Shown: positions 1 to 7,862 of the stretch, one piece after another
Position numbering within the stretch: position 1 is the stretch's first letter
Layout: every line of letters starts with the position of its first letter
Assembly (NCBI GenBank): GCA_003529325.1
Contig: DPVW01000184.1
Location: 20,452-38,180 of the forward strand
Origin: Candidatus Latescibacterota bacterium
GTDB lineage: Bacteria > Latescibacterota > UBA2968 > UBA8231
DNA: 17,729 nt
Direction: 5' to 3'
The notes under the pieces: generated by a model
Told to the model about the DNA's origin: nothing
Seen by the model: only the letters and a program-made list of their open reading frames with translations
Database searches by the model: none
Translations under genes and position numbers: made by a program

Positions 1-1
1 T

Positions 2-886
2 CTGCTTGTAGCGGGTACGGTTTCCGCTCAAGAGCCTTCTGAAGTTCCCCTGTATTTTGCCGTTGGAATTCCGGCGGGCAATCAGCCCACCATCGACGGC
101 GACAACTCCGATTGGGCCTGGGTTGATCGCAGTTTCGAGGTCACCATCGAGGACATGAGTGCCCTCACGGGTGGCGCCGACGACGCCGACGATCTGTTTA
201 TCGATCTCGTCATCGGTTGGCAGCCTTCGAACAACACGATCAATGCCATGATTCACGTCCACGATGATGCCCTCATCGTCGACAAGAACCCGACGTGCAC
301 CTTCCGCGACGACAACTGTGAAGTGCATTTCGACCCGGACAATGGTGGTGGCGGCCCGTATTCGGCTCCTTCGGACCTGGACCAGCAGCCTGCCTACCAG
401 ATGTGTCTGAGCTTCTCTGAGCAGTTCCCACGTGTGCAGATGTATAACGGTGCTCTGTCCGAGTTTGGGCAGGACGCACTCGACTTCTGGTGGACGCACT
501 CTGGCGATTTCGTGACCGCCGGTCACGTCAACACTGGTTCTGAGTACTATTACGAATTTTCCGCCAATCTGTTCGATCCTCTTTCCATCGGCGGCGGTCC
601 TGATGCTTCCACTGACTGGATCCTCACCGCTGAGTCGACGATCGGTATGTCGATCTCCGTTGATGATGCCGATCCCGGCATCAACGCCAATGGCGACGAA
701 GGTTCCGTTGGGTCAGATTGTTGCCCGGATGGTTTCTTCTGGCAGGCGCAGTTCAGCATGGCCGACCAGTTCATGAACACCGGCGGCATGCCTGACATCT
801 TCCTGACCCCCTTGGACGGCACCGATACGGCTGTCGAGGCTACTTCCTGGGGCCAGCTCAAGACGATGGTGCAGAGCGACCTGTAG
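2..886 (+). CDS. Secreted CBM9-like/DOMON-like domain protein (5' end cut by window)
   Basis: The reading frame is open from base 2 to a TAG at 884-886, giving 294 visible residues; the true start lies upstream of the window. The first residues look like the tail of a signal peptide, with a likely cleavage after V-S-A and before Q-E-P. Residues 30-38 (TIDGDNSDW) match the opening motif of CBM9-type or DOMON-like beta-sandwich domains. Later come a D-D-A-L strand, a C-E-V-H-F-D-P-D strand and a Y-E-F-S-A-N-L strand, in the order expected for that fold. Several cysteines, including a CC pair near residue 240, fit an exported protein with disulfides. Family knowledge says such domains bind carbohydrate or haem, or serve as structural surface modules; I cannot tell which here. 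An intrinsic terminator follows, so this is probably the last gene of its unit. The domain call is moderately sure and the function is unknown. Confidence 0.8.
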   Translation: MLVAGTVSAQEPSEVPLYFAVGIPAGNQPTIDGDNSDWAWVDRSFEVTIEDMSALTGGADDADDLFIDLVIGWQPSNNTINAMIHVHDDALIVDKNPTCTFRDDNCEVHFDPDNGGGGPYSAPSDLDQQPAYQMCLSFSEQFPRVQMYNGALSEFGQDALDFWWTHSGDFVTAGHVNTGSEYYYEFSANLFDPLSIGGGPDASTDWILTAESTIGMSISVDDADPGINANGDEGSVGSDCCPDGFFWQAQFSMADQFMNTGGMPDIFLTPLDGTDTAVEATSWGQLKTMVQSDL

Positions 887-923
887 GTCTCTCAGCTCAG
901 CAAAGTTCTATCACGCATGAGAC

Positions 924-961
924 CAGGGGGGAGGGAGTCAATTCCTCCCCCCTGTTTTTTT
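924..961 (+). terminator. Strong intrinsic (Rho-independent) terminator
   Basis: CAGGGGGGAGG (924-934) and CCTCCCCCCTG (944-954) form a perfect 11-bp stem. The inner G935-T943 wobble and A936-T942 pair can extend it, leaving a five-base loop. Seven T residues follow directly (955-961). It lies 37 nt after the stop of the upstream CBM9-like gene, so it should end that transcript and insulate the downstream cassette. Confidence 0.95.
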
Positions 962-974
962 CGTGACATGATGG

Positions 975-1004
975 TTGTTGTCAGTAGTGTGATTCACATA
1001 CCTT
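975..1004 (+). promoter_or_regulatory. Weak candidate promoter for the envelope cassette
   Basis: The 88 bases between the terminator and the next start codon must hold a promoter if the cassette is transcribed independently. The best sigma70-like pair I see is TTGTTG (975-980) and TACCTT (999-1004) with an 18-bp spacer. The -10 match is poor (three of six bases), so this is only a candidate. Other sigma factors are possible. Confidence 0.25.
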
Positions 1005-1049
1005 ACGGGTTTTGAGGTCCAACGATCACCCTGTCACCCAGATGGATCG

Positions 1050-2873
1050 ATGATGACCGGGTCTCCCATCTTCAGTTTTCGTACCGTGCAATTGGTCGCC
1101 GCCGTTGTCTGCCTCAGCGCCAGCCATGTGCTGAGTGTCGAGTCTTATGTCGTCGGTGGCACCAATGGAGTGGCCTGGAGTGGCATTGGTGAACTCAACG
1201 GCTTGAGCACCGCCACTGGTGCCCTGCAACCCGCCGGTGTGAATCCCGCCCGCGACGCGCTCGGTGATCTCTCCCGATTGGGTGGTTCCATCACTTCGCC
1301 CCAGGCGTCACGGGAGAATCTCACGTTGTTGCTCACCGATAACAATGTTGAAACCCTCTGGCGTGTGACCCGCGAACGACGACCAGATGGCACGTCGATG
1401 GTCATCGACCTGGGCGCGGCGCTACCCATCAACCGGATGTCTTTCCAGGGAACATCCGACAGCTTTCTGCGCGCCTTCGAGTTGTTCGTCCACGACGGAA
1501 ATCCCAGTGATCTGCGCAACGACTCGCCTGTGGCTTTTATCAATCAGGTGGCGAGCAATCTCGAGCAGGACGAACCGATCATTGATGTCGATCTGCCACT
1601 GCAGTTCGTCCGTTTCATCCGACTCATCAGTCGCACCTCGCAGGAATTTACGATTACGGAGGTGGAGGTCTTCGGTGATGGTTTCGCACCGACGGGGGAT
1701 TACCTGTCCGAGGTCATCGACCTTGGAGGGCCGGCCAACATCGGCCGCATCGCCCTGCTGACAGAACTGAATGAATCGACGGACGTCATTCTGCAGACCC
1801 GGACCGGTTCCGTGCCAGATCCACTGCTCTACTACAAGAAGTCTGAGATCTTTCAGGGTGAGGATCGGGCGGAGGAACTACTACTGCCCGTCGGTTCGCC
1901 CGAAGCACTGGAGCAATACAACGATCTGTTCACCGCCGACAAAGGTAGCATTGGCGACAATATCAGCGAGTGGAGTCCCTGGTCGGCGCCGTATGAAGAT
2001 CTGACAGGTGGGTTTCTCTCTGCGGGGAACCGCCAATATGTCCAGTTTCGGCTATTGTTTTCTTCGGAAGATGCCCGCAGCGGCGCTGCCGTAGAGTCTT
2101 TTGAATTTGAATACTCCGTGCCAACTCTGGCTGAGGAAGTCATCGGCGAAGTGTGGCCGGCGGCGGTCACCTTGGGCGAGGTACAATCCTTCGATTATTA
2201 CATCACTTCAACATTTGGTGCGACCAATTCCGGCTTTGATCGAATCGCTATCCAGACCCCTTTTCGCGCCGAGGTCCGCGATGTTGAGTTGAATGGCGTC
2301 GCCATCCCCTTCGAGCAGGTCGATACAGGCGATGACACACGAATGACCCTGCAGTTGACGCAGGATCGTGTCGAAGTCAGCGACGATGTCATTCGTATCG
2401 GTTTCGATGCACTTGTCACCGTCTACGGCACGACCTTCTTCGGCGAGGTCTTCGACACAACAACTGAGGAACTCGGCCAGGATGTGGTGGCTGGCGATGC
2501 CATCGCGCAACTCGATGGCGACCGACTCTCCGTTCAGGGCAGACTCCGCAGTGAGTTGATTCTCGAACTCGACAGTTCCCCGGGTCTGTTTTCGCCCAAT
2601 GGCGACGGCATCAATGACGAGCTGCAGATCTCATATATCCTTCTCCGAGCTCTGGCGGCGGTGGAGGCAGAGCTGACCGTCTACGACCTCAGTGGTCGTC
2701 GAATCCGCTCGCTGGGGAAGTCAGGTCAGTTCAACGGACCCCAGGCCGTTCTCTGGGACGGAAGAGATGGCGGCGGCAATCTCGTCCCACCTGGTGTCTA
2801 TCTGGTGCGGCTCAGTATCGACACCGATACAGGCACGGAAGAGCGTAGTCTCTCAGTCGGTGTGGCCTATTGA
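1050..2873 (+). CDS. Secreted discoidin-like protein with C-terminal FlgD-type Ig domain (paralogue A)
   Basis: This encodes 607 aa with an N-terminal signal peptide (hydrophobic stretch about residues 10-29, then V-E-S-Y). Residues about 90-212 resemble an F5/8 type C (discoidin, galactose-binding-like) domain, with a W-R-V strand, a V-I-D-L-G-A strand, an F-V-R-F-I-R-L strand and a closing E-V-E-V-F-G-D. The middle (about 215-500) is beta-rich and contains S-E-W-S-P-W-S. Residues about 511-607 form a FlgD-type Ig domain: S515-P-N-G-D-G, then V-Y-D-L-S-G-R, W569-D-G-R-D and P-P-G-V-Y-L-V-R-L. The chain ends in G-V-A-Y. ATG 1050 and ATG 1053 are both possible. No good Shine-Dalgarno is visible, and a three-codon ORF at 1042-1053 overlaps the start. 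It is the first gene of the cassette and a full-length paralogue of the gene at 3369. The likely role is surface or periplasmic binding or structure; the ligand is unknown. Confidence 0.88.
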   Translation: MMTGSPIFSFRTVQLVAAVVCLSASHVLSVESYVVGGTNGVAWSGIGELNGLSTATGALQPAGVNPARDALGDLSRLGGSITSPQASRENLTLLLTDNNVETLWRVTRERRPDGTSMVIDLGAALPINRMSFQGTSDSFLRAFELFVHDGNPSDLRNDSPVAFINQVASNLEQDEPIIDVDLPLQFVRFIRLISRTSQEFTITEVEVFGDGFAPTGDYLSEVIDLGGPANIGRIALLTELNESTDVILQTRTGSVPDPLLYYKKSEIFQGEDRAEELLLPVGSPEALEQYNDLFTADKGSIGDNISEWSPWSAPYEDLTGGFLSAGNRQYVQFRLLFSSEDARSGAAVESFEFEYSVPTLAEEVIGEVWPAAVTLGEVQSFDYYITSTFGATNSGFDRIAIQTPFRAEVRDVELNGVAIPFEQVDTGDDTRMTLQLTQDRVEVSDDVIRIGFDALVTVYGTTFFGEVFDTTTEELGQDVVAGDAIAQLDGDRLSVQGRLRSELILELDSSPGLFSPNGDGINDELQISYILLRALAAVEAELTVYDLSGRRIRSLGKSGQFNGPQAVLWDGRDGGGNLVPPGVYLVRLSIDTDTGTEERSLSVGVAY

Positions 2874-2900
2874 GGCCTGGGCGCCGACGCGGGCCCGCAA

Positions 2901-2905
2901 GAGGA
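2901..2905 (+). promoter_or_regulatory. Ribosome binding site for the mini FlgD-Ig gene
   Basis: GAGGA lies 7 nt upstream of ATG 2913. It supports that start and shows that this short gene is translated in its own right. Confidence 0.8.
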
Positions 2906-2912
2906 ATGACTC

Positions 2913-3368
2913 ATGAGAGCCAATCACATTGTTGCCGCCTTGATCGCGGTCCAGGCGCCGATCGCTATCCAGGCAGATCGTATCTCATTCGCTACGCCGT
3001 CTGCGTGGCAGCAATGGTCGATGCCGGGCAATGCCGTCACGGTAACACGAGAGACTGGCGTTGAGCCCGTCAGAGTGCGAACGTCGATCAATGCCATGGC
3101 CAACCTCTCGTTGAGCGCCGTTGTGGTGACCCCCAACGGCGATGGTGTGGGTGACGAGATTCGCATAGAGTTTGATGCGCTGAAACTGCAGACGCCCCGT
3201 CCGTTGCTCGGTATCGAAGCCGGTCTGGCCCAACATTACAGCTTGGTCTGGGATGGTCGTGACACCGACGGTCGAGTTGTGCCACCCGGTTCGTACCTCC
3301 TGCGCCTCGAAATCGAAGGTGACTCACGTAACCAGACGGTTCAGCGACTGGTTTCGGTGGCTTACTAG
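2913..3368 (+). CDS. Small secreted protein with a shortened FlgD-type Ig domain
   Basis: This encodes 151 aa. Residues 1-21 are signal-peptide-like, with possible cleavage after A-I-Q-A. Residues 22-65 are not recognised. Residues about 66-151 align with the C-terminal FlgD-type Ig domains of both neighbours: T73-P-N-G-D-G, W113-D-G-R-D, P-P-G-S-Y-L-L-R-L and a terminal V-S-V-A-Y. From the P of the TPNGDG motif to the W of WDGRD there are 39 residues here but 53 in both neighbours. The missing 14 residues include the conserved V-Y-[DN]-L-[SA]-G strand. The gene has a good ribosome binding site, a signal peptide and no stop codons, so it looks functional rather than decayed. Its TAG stop directly abuts ATG 3369 of the next gene, suggesting translational coupling. 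It could be a stand-alone partner of the large paralogues or a shrunken duplicate. Confidence 0.8.
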   Translation: MRANHIVAALIAVQAPIAIQADRISFATPSAWQQWSMPGNAVTVTRETGVEPVRVRTSINAMANLSLSAVVVTPNGDGVGDEIRIEFDALKLQTPRPLLGIEAGLAQHYSLVWDGRDTDGRVVPPGSYLLRLEIEGDSRNQTVQRLVSVAY

Positions 3369-5192
3369 ATGATCGATCTGACAATGAACAGACGCGTACT
3401 CGCGCTGCTGATAGCTCTGACGGCCGGCCCGCTAACCGCATCGGAACGACTCGTGTTGGGCACGAACGCAGAAGACTGGCAGGAGACGGCCCTGATCTTC
3501 AACGCGTTGGATGCACTGAATTCGGGTGCCCTCGCTCCCCTGCAGGCTGATACGACGGAAAATCTGCTGCCCCGGGTCGTCGAACTGGGGGGTAATGCAC
3601 AGACGTCGGTGACGACTGCGGCGGCACGCTCCAACGAAATTCTCGACGACCTGATCGATGGCAAGCCTAACACAGGATGGCGAGTCTACACCAACACGAA
3701 TGGTGCTGAACTCCAGGTCGATTTGGGCGCCGTGTTTTTTCTGCAACGTATCTTGCTGGAACGGGGTGTGTTCAACCGCGACGACCGCTCTCTGCGTGGT
3801 TACGAACTGTATGTCAACGACGGCGACAGTCTGAACTTCGTCGATGATCCGAGCGATCCCCTGGGACCACAACCGCTCTTTTCGCTGGTTGCCCAGGATC
3901 GCTCTCACGGTGAACTCGAACTGGATGTTCGCATCCGGGCACAGCCGGTGCGCTTCATGAAACTGCGCAGCACCGGACAGCGTTCGTTCCAGATGGGCGA
4001 TCTGAAGGTATTCGGCATCGGTGTCACCCCCTTCGCGCAGTATACCTCCGAGGTCTTCGACTTGGGTAGTGCTGCCAATTTCGGACCGGTGGAGATCTAT
4101 GCGTCTGTCGATGCCGCCGCAGTGTTCAATTTCAGTACCAGAACCGGCACCGTCGCAGATGACTCACTCTACTTCGAGCAAACCGGAATCCCGGGCAAAT
4201 TCAACGAGGTCTCCCGTAGCGAATTCGATCGCACTCTGGATCCGTCCTACGCCGGTGTGGTACGTGTCAACGATCGTGACTGGAGCGCCTGGAGCCCTGC
4301 CTATGATCAGACCGTGGGTCCGATGAGTTCACCGGACAACCGGCGCTTCGTGCAATTCGACATGAGATTTATCTCGAATGGGCTGACCGACAAGGCAGTC
4401 GTCGACTCCGTGGTCGTCAACTACACAGTGCCCGCCCTGGCCGATTCCGTCGTCGCCGAAATCACACCCGCCAGTGCAGTCCTCGGAGAGAACAACGAAT
4501 TCGAATACCATCTTCGCTCTGTTTTCGGTGGTGGGGAGCGCGGTTTTGACACCGTCGAAATCATCACGCCTTTCGGCGCCGAGGCTGCAGAAGTCACTGT
4601 AGACGACGTGCCGGTTACTTTTGAGCAGTCGCAGGTCGACAATCGGCTGCAGGTCACCTTTGCGCAGGATCGCGTCGACCGCAATGGGCAACAGGTGATG
4701 GTGCGGTTCACCAGTCTGGTCACAGTTGCCGGTACCGCGTTTTGGGGTGTGGTGGGGGATTCTGAATCTGACGCGTATCCACAACGCATGATCGCCGGTG
4801 ATGCCGACGAGGGGGTGGACAGCAACACCCTCATTGTCAGTGGTGAGATCGCAGACAGGTTACTGGCCAATGTCCAGTTCTCATCGAGTGTCGTGACGCC
4901 GAACAACGACGGCGTCAATGATCAACTGACACTCAGCTATACATTGCTCAAGGCGACGAGTGAGGTCGATGTCGATATCGTCGTCTACAATCTTGCCGGA
5001 CAACCGGTTCGCGCACTCTACAACTCGCTCGATCTGACCGGGCCGAATGTCGTCCTCTGGGACGGTTGCGGCGGAGTGGGGTGTGACCAGGGGGGGCTAC
5101 AACTGCCCCCTGGGCTGTATGTGATCCGCCTTGCGGTGGATAGCGATTCGGGCGGCGACGCCGTGTTGCGTACCGTCGCCGTCGCCTACTAA
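3369..5192 (+). CDS. Secreted discoidin-like protein with C-terminal FlgD-type Ig domain (paralogue B)
   Basis: This encodes 607 aa and is paralogous along its whole length to the gene at 1050. The start at 3369 is favoured by GGTGG (3356-3360), 8 nt upstream. ATG 3384 (M-N-R-R) would give a more compact signal peptide but has no visible Shine-Dalgarno. A discoidin-like domain spans about 90-218 (D-G-K-P-N-T-G-W-R-V, L-Q-V-D-L-G-A, V-R-F-M-K-L-R). A beta-rich middle carries D-W-S-A-W-S-P and an N-Y-T-V-P-A-L-A strand matching the equivalent segment in paralogue A. The FlgD-type Ig domain (about 505-607) has T510-P-N-N-D-G, V-Y-N-L-A-G-Q, W564-D-G, P-P-G-L-Y-V-I-R-L and ends in A-V-A-Y. After W-D-G, a loop with C567 and C572 and several glycines replaces the usual R-D-x-x-G turn. 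The protein is probably displayed at the surface or in the periplasm; its ligand is unknown. Confidence 0.88.
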   Translation: MIDLTMNRRVLALLIALTAGPLTASERLVLGTNAEDWQETALIFNALDALNSGALAPLQADTTENLLPRVVELGGNAQTSVTTAAARSNEILDDLIDGKPNTGWRVYTNTNGAELQVDLGAVFFLQRILLERGVFNRDDRSLRGYELYVNDGDSLNFVDDPSDPLGPQPLFSLVAQDRSHGELELDVRIRAQPVRFMKLRSTGQRSFQMGDLKVFGIGVTPFAQYTSEVFDLGSAANFGPVEIYASVDAAAVFNFSTRTGTVADDSLYFEQTGIPGKFNEVSRSEFDRTLDPSYAGVVRVNDRDWSAWSPAYDQTVGPMSSPDNRRFVQFDMRFISNGLTDKAVVDSVVVNYTVPALADSVVAEITPASAVLGENNEFEYHLRSVFGGGERGFDTVEIITPFGAEAAEVTVDDVPVTFEQSQVDNRLQVTFAQDRVDRNGQQVMVRFTSLVTVAGTAFWGVVGDSESDAYPQRMIAGDADEGVDSNTLIVSGEIADRLLANVQFSSSVVTPNNDGVNDQLTLSYTLLKATSEVDVDIVVYNLAGQPVRALYNSLDLTGPNVVLWDGCGGVGCDQGGLQLPPGLYVIRLAVDSDSGGDAVLRTVAVAY

Positions 5193-5244
5193 ATGAAGTT
5201 CGAGAGAGGGTCTGCCTGCCGAAGGCGAGACCACGACAGCTTGA

Positions 5245-5251
5245 GGGAGGG
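5245..5251 (+). promoter_or_regulatory. Ribosome binding site that fixes the start of the barrel gene
   Basis: GGGAGGG lies 4 nt upstream of ATG 5256, so the GGAGG core is 5 nt away. It favours 5256 over the in-frame ATG at 5193, whose extra 21 residues (rich in R, D and E) would precede the signal peptide. Confidence 0.85.
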
Positions 5252-5255
5252 ATTC

Positions 5256-7862
5256 ATGCGCAGGTTCGCTTTAGGCACTGCCGCCTTTGTCGGTCTGATT
5301 CTGTTCGTCGCCGATGCCAAAGCGGCGACCCCCGGACGCGAGCGGGGTGCCACGTCTCAGGTCCGCATCGAGGGTTTCGATCCCCTGATTCCGACTCTGA
5401 GGAAGTGGACCGTTCCCCAGGATCTGTACTATATCTACGACTGGGGCGGCTACAAGTACACGAACTACGCCGTGGATCCCTATCAGCGATACGTGGGTAC
5501 GGACCTTGAGGGCCGCGGTCAGTACGACATCTTCGGAAATTGGATGACACGTGGTTGGCGCATCTACGAATGGCGGCAGGAGCAGCCACTCGCCTTCGGC
5601 AGCACCGTGTTCAAGGATCAACGTTTCTCGAGGTGGTTCAACAATCTCGTCGTCGCCTCCGACTCCAAAGGTCAGTACAACACAAGCCTGACCATCGGTG
5701 ATGATATTCGTACGACCTTGACACCTCTGACATTCTCGCGGTCGAGTTTCAACGGTGTCCAGTGGGACTTCCGTTCCGACAAATACCAGGGCACGGTATT
5801 GATGTCCCGCGCCAGTGAACCGGTCCGAGCCATTCAGGGATCGGATCGCGACCAGCGTAGCGACTACACCAACTTTCTCGGCCTGCGTGGCGCTGCGCAG
5901 GTGGGAGATTTTATCAATCTCGGTGCTGCGTATGTGAACACGTACTTCGGTTCAGCGCGCAGCAATTTCTCCGAGACATCGCTCGCCGGCCTGCTGACGA
6001 GCAGTCAGTCTTCAGGCAACGTCACAGAGATCATCATCCGTATTACGGACGACTCGCCGGGTGACGGTTCAGGCGCACTATTCTTCTCCGCCGAGATGGT
6101 GGTCGATGGTGAACCGACAAGGGTGCGTCCCTCGATCGAAGGTGGTCGCCAGCGTGAGGGTTTCCTCGAGGCCCTCGAGGAAGCTCCGATCCTGTTGCGC
6201 TACAGCGTGCCTGACGCCCTCGTCACCCGCGATGTCGAATTCAACATGGTCATGTCCAACGATTACCGCATCGAGGTGACATCAAATCTGCAGACCAACA
6301 TCTCCGGGCAGCCTATTTTCCTGCCGGTGACGCGCGCCAAGGGCAACGTCAAGGACAACACCAACCAGCGTGTCGTCACCTTCGACTACGGGTTGCCCTC
6401 CGCCAATCAGATCGCCAGTGTCACGATGGAAGTCGAAGATGTGCTCGGCTTTGAAGTGCGTGGCGAGTTCGCCCGCAACACCCAGTTTCAGCGGTATCCC
6501 AACATCAATGTCGTGAAGCTGAGCAATCAGTCGAAGGGGGATCGGACGGCGGACGCGTGGTTCTTGAATGCCACCAAGCGCGAAGGCCGAATGTTCCTCT
6601 ATGGCGAGTCCTTCAGCATGGCCCATGACTATGTGACGCGGGGCTACATTCCAGACCAGAACGACTTCGTCGATTATGAAAACGAACGACAGAACATCTT
6701 CGAATACATCGACGACAACGACGACCAGGATCGATCTGTAGACTGGGCCCGGTTCGGCGGCGGGGGAGGTGACAACTCGGTGTTCCCTGGTCTGGACGAG
6801 AACAACGACCTGATCTCGGACTTCAACGAAAACCAGAATCGAACACCGGATTATGACGAGCCCTTCCTGCGACACTACGTCGACCCACCTGATTTTCTCT
6901 TCGGCGTCGACATGAACAACAATACGGTGGTCGACCGGTTCGAAAACGACGAGCAGGCCGACTATCCATACAAGCTCGGACACAAGGGCTTCAACGTTTA
7001 CGGTGGCGCCGAGATCTATCCAGGTCTGAATTTCAGTGTCGGTCGATCGGAGGAGTGGCTGATCGCCGCTGACCAGCGGAGCGAGATGTGGTATGCCATC
7101 GCCTCGGCACAGCACAACATGCCGACGGCAGGCACGATGGAGTTTTTCTGGATGATCAAGTCTGTCGAAGATGCCATTGCAGACAACCTGCTGCAGTGGG
7201 TGCAGCGACCCGGAACGGTTGGTGGTCTGCAGCCCTTCGATGACCCCTTGGTTACGCGAGATGCACTGGTCAACCAGACCTTCGTCGGTTATACCCTCGA
7301 ACGCGGCAATCTGACATTCCGCAACAAGGTGCGCTTTGACCATTTCCGTCAACGCGACGACAGCATCGGTCTGGATAACAGTGTGTTTTTTGGTGTCATC
7401 AGCAAAGTCGACTTGCCATTTGAAGTCGGCGATGGAATCATCGTTACGCCCCGTTGGAAGAGCATGTGGCGGAAGCGCACACGCCCCCGCAAGACACAAC
7501 TGGCGCAGAACGAGTTGTCAGAGATCCTCTCTTTGAGTGCCGTGTTCCCCACACTCACCAAGAGCCGGATTGAGGTGGGCGTTGAGGCGGTCTTCTTCCG
7601 TAACGGAGAGCCCATCCCGGACCCGCTGCCCCCCGAGTATACCGACGATTTTGTCGGCAAGGTCTTCACCGCTCAATACACCAGCAAGGTTCACTATCTG
7701 GGTTACAACCTCATTGCCAATATCGGATTCCAGATCAACAACATCAGCTTCAACAATCTCGACGATCTCGATGTCAGCAATACAACGGCATTCATCGAAT
7801 TGCTCGCGGGCGTCGAAGAGGAGCGCCTCGGTGGGCGGCCATCGACTCGCCGCGGATTATAA
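5256..7862 (+). CDS. Large putative outer-membrane beta-barrel protein with calcium-loop-like motifs
   Basis: This encodes 868 aa. The signal peptide is clear: M-R-R-F followed by a hydrophobic core and cleavage near A-D-A-K-A (residue 23). The rest is rich in aromatic and alternating polar/hydrophobic segments typical of outer-membrane barrels of FCB-type bacteria, such as L-G-A-A-Y-V-N-T-Y-F-G, the A-T-K-R-E-G-R-M-F-L-Y-G hairpin, and the strands near the C terminus. Residues about 486-563 form an acidic insert with EF-hand or dockerin-like loops. Loop 514-525 has D514, N516, D518, D522 and E525; loop 552-563 has D552, N554, N556, D560 and E563; a partial loop lies at 488-496. The protein does not end in the usual terminal aromatic residue of Omp85-assembled barrels; it ends R-R-G-L. 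No family name is certain. Its stop overlaps the start of a PpiC-type foldase gene, which fits a client and chaperone pair. An alternative is a large soluble surface beta-protein. Confidence 0.75.
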   Translation: MRRFALGTAAFVGLILFVADAKAATPGRERGATSQVRIEGFDPLIPTLRKWTVPQDLYYIYDWGGYKYTNYAVDPYQRYVGTDLEGRGQYDIFGNWMTRGWRIYEWRQEQPLAFGSTVFKDQRFSRWFNNLVVASDSKGQYNTSLTIGDDIRTTLTPLTFSRSSFNGVQWDFRSDKYQGTVLMSRASEPVRAIQGSDRDQRSDYTNFLGLRGAAQVGDFINLGAAYVNTYFGSARSNFSETSLAGLLTSSQSSGNVTEIIIRITDDSPGDGSGALFFSAEMVVDGEPTRVRPSIEGGRQREGFLEALEEAPILLRYSVPDALVTRDVEFNMVMSNDYRIEVTSNLQTNISGQPIFLPVTRAKGNVKDNTNQRVVTFDYGLPSANQIASVTMEVEDVLGFEVRGEFARNTQFQRYPNINVVKLSNQSKGDRTADAWFLNATKREGRMFLYGESFSMAHDYVTRGYIPDQNDFVDYENERQNIFEYIDDNDDQDRSVDWARFGGGGGDNSVFPGLDENNDLISDFNENQNRTPDYDEPFLRHYVDPPDFLFGVDMNNNTVVDRFENDEQADYPYKLGHKGFNVYGGAEIYPGLNFSVGRSEEWLIAADQRSEMWYAIASAQHNMPTAGTMEFFWMIKSVEDAIADNLLQWVQRPGTVGGLQPFDDPLVTRDALVNQTFVGYTLERGNLTFRNKVRFDHFRQRDDSIGLDNSVFFGVISKVDLPFEVGDGIIVTPRWKSMWRKRTRPRKTQLAQNELSEILSLSAVFPTLTKSRIEVGVEAVFFRNGEPIPDPLPPEYTDDFVGKVFTAQYTSKVHYLGYNLIANIGFQINNISFNNLDDLDVSNTTAFIELLAGVEEERLGGRPSTRRGL
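7816..7823 (+). promoter_or_regulatory. Ribosome binding site inside the barrel gene, for the foldase lipoprotein
   Basis: AAGAGGAG sits in the last codons of the upstream gene, 7 nt before GTG 7831. No ATG in this frame lies between the upstream gene's last 300 bases and the lipobox, so this site decides the start. Confidence 0.8.

Noticed and set aside
5193..5255. ATG 5193 as start of the barrel protein
   Set aside because: It would add 21 charged residues ahead of a standard signal peptide. The strong GGGAGGG before ATG 5256 decides against it.
6162..6182. Perfect 9-bp inverted repeat (TTCCTCGAG, GCC loop, CTCGAGGAA)
   Set aside because: It lies within the barrel coding sequence and encodes F-L-E-A-L-E-E. 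No T run or nearby start suggests a regulatory role, so chance is the simpler explanation.
7537..7830. Upstream extension of the foldase reading frame inside the barrel gene
   Set aside because: The extra residues are serine- and arginine-rich shadow sequence, and they would bury the lipoprotein signal. GTG 7831 with its ribosome binding site is the better start.
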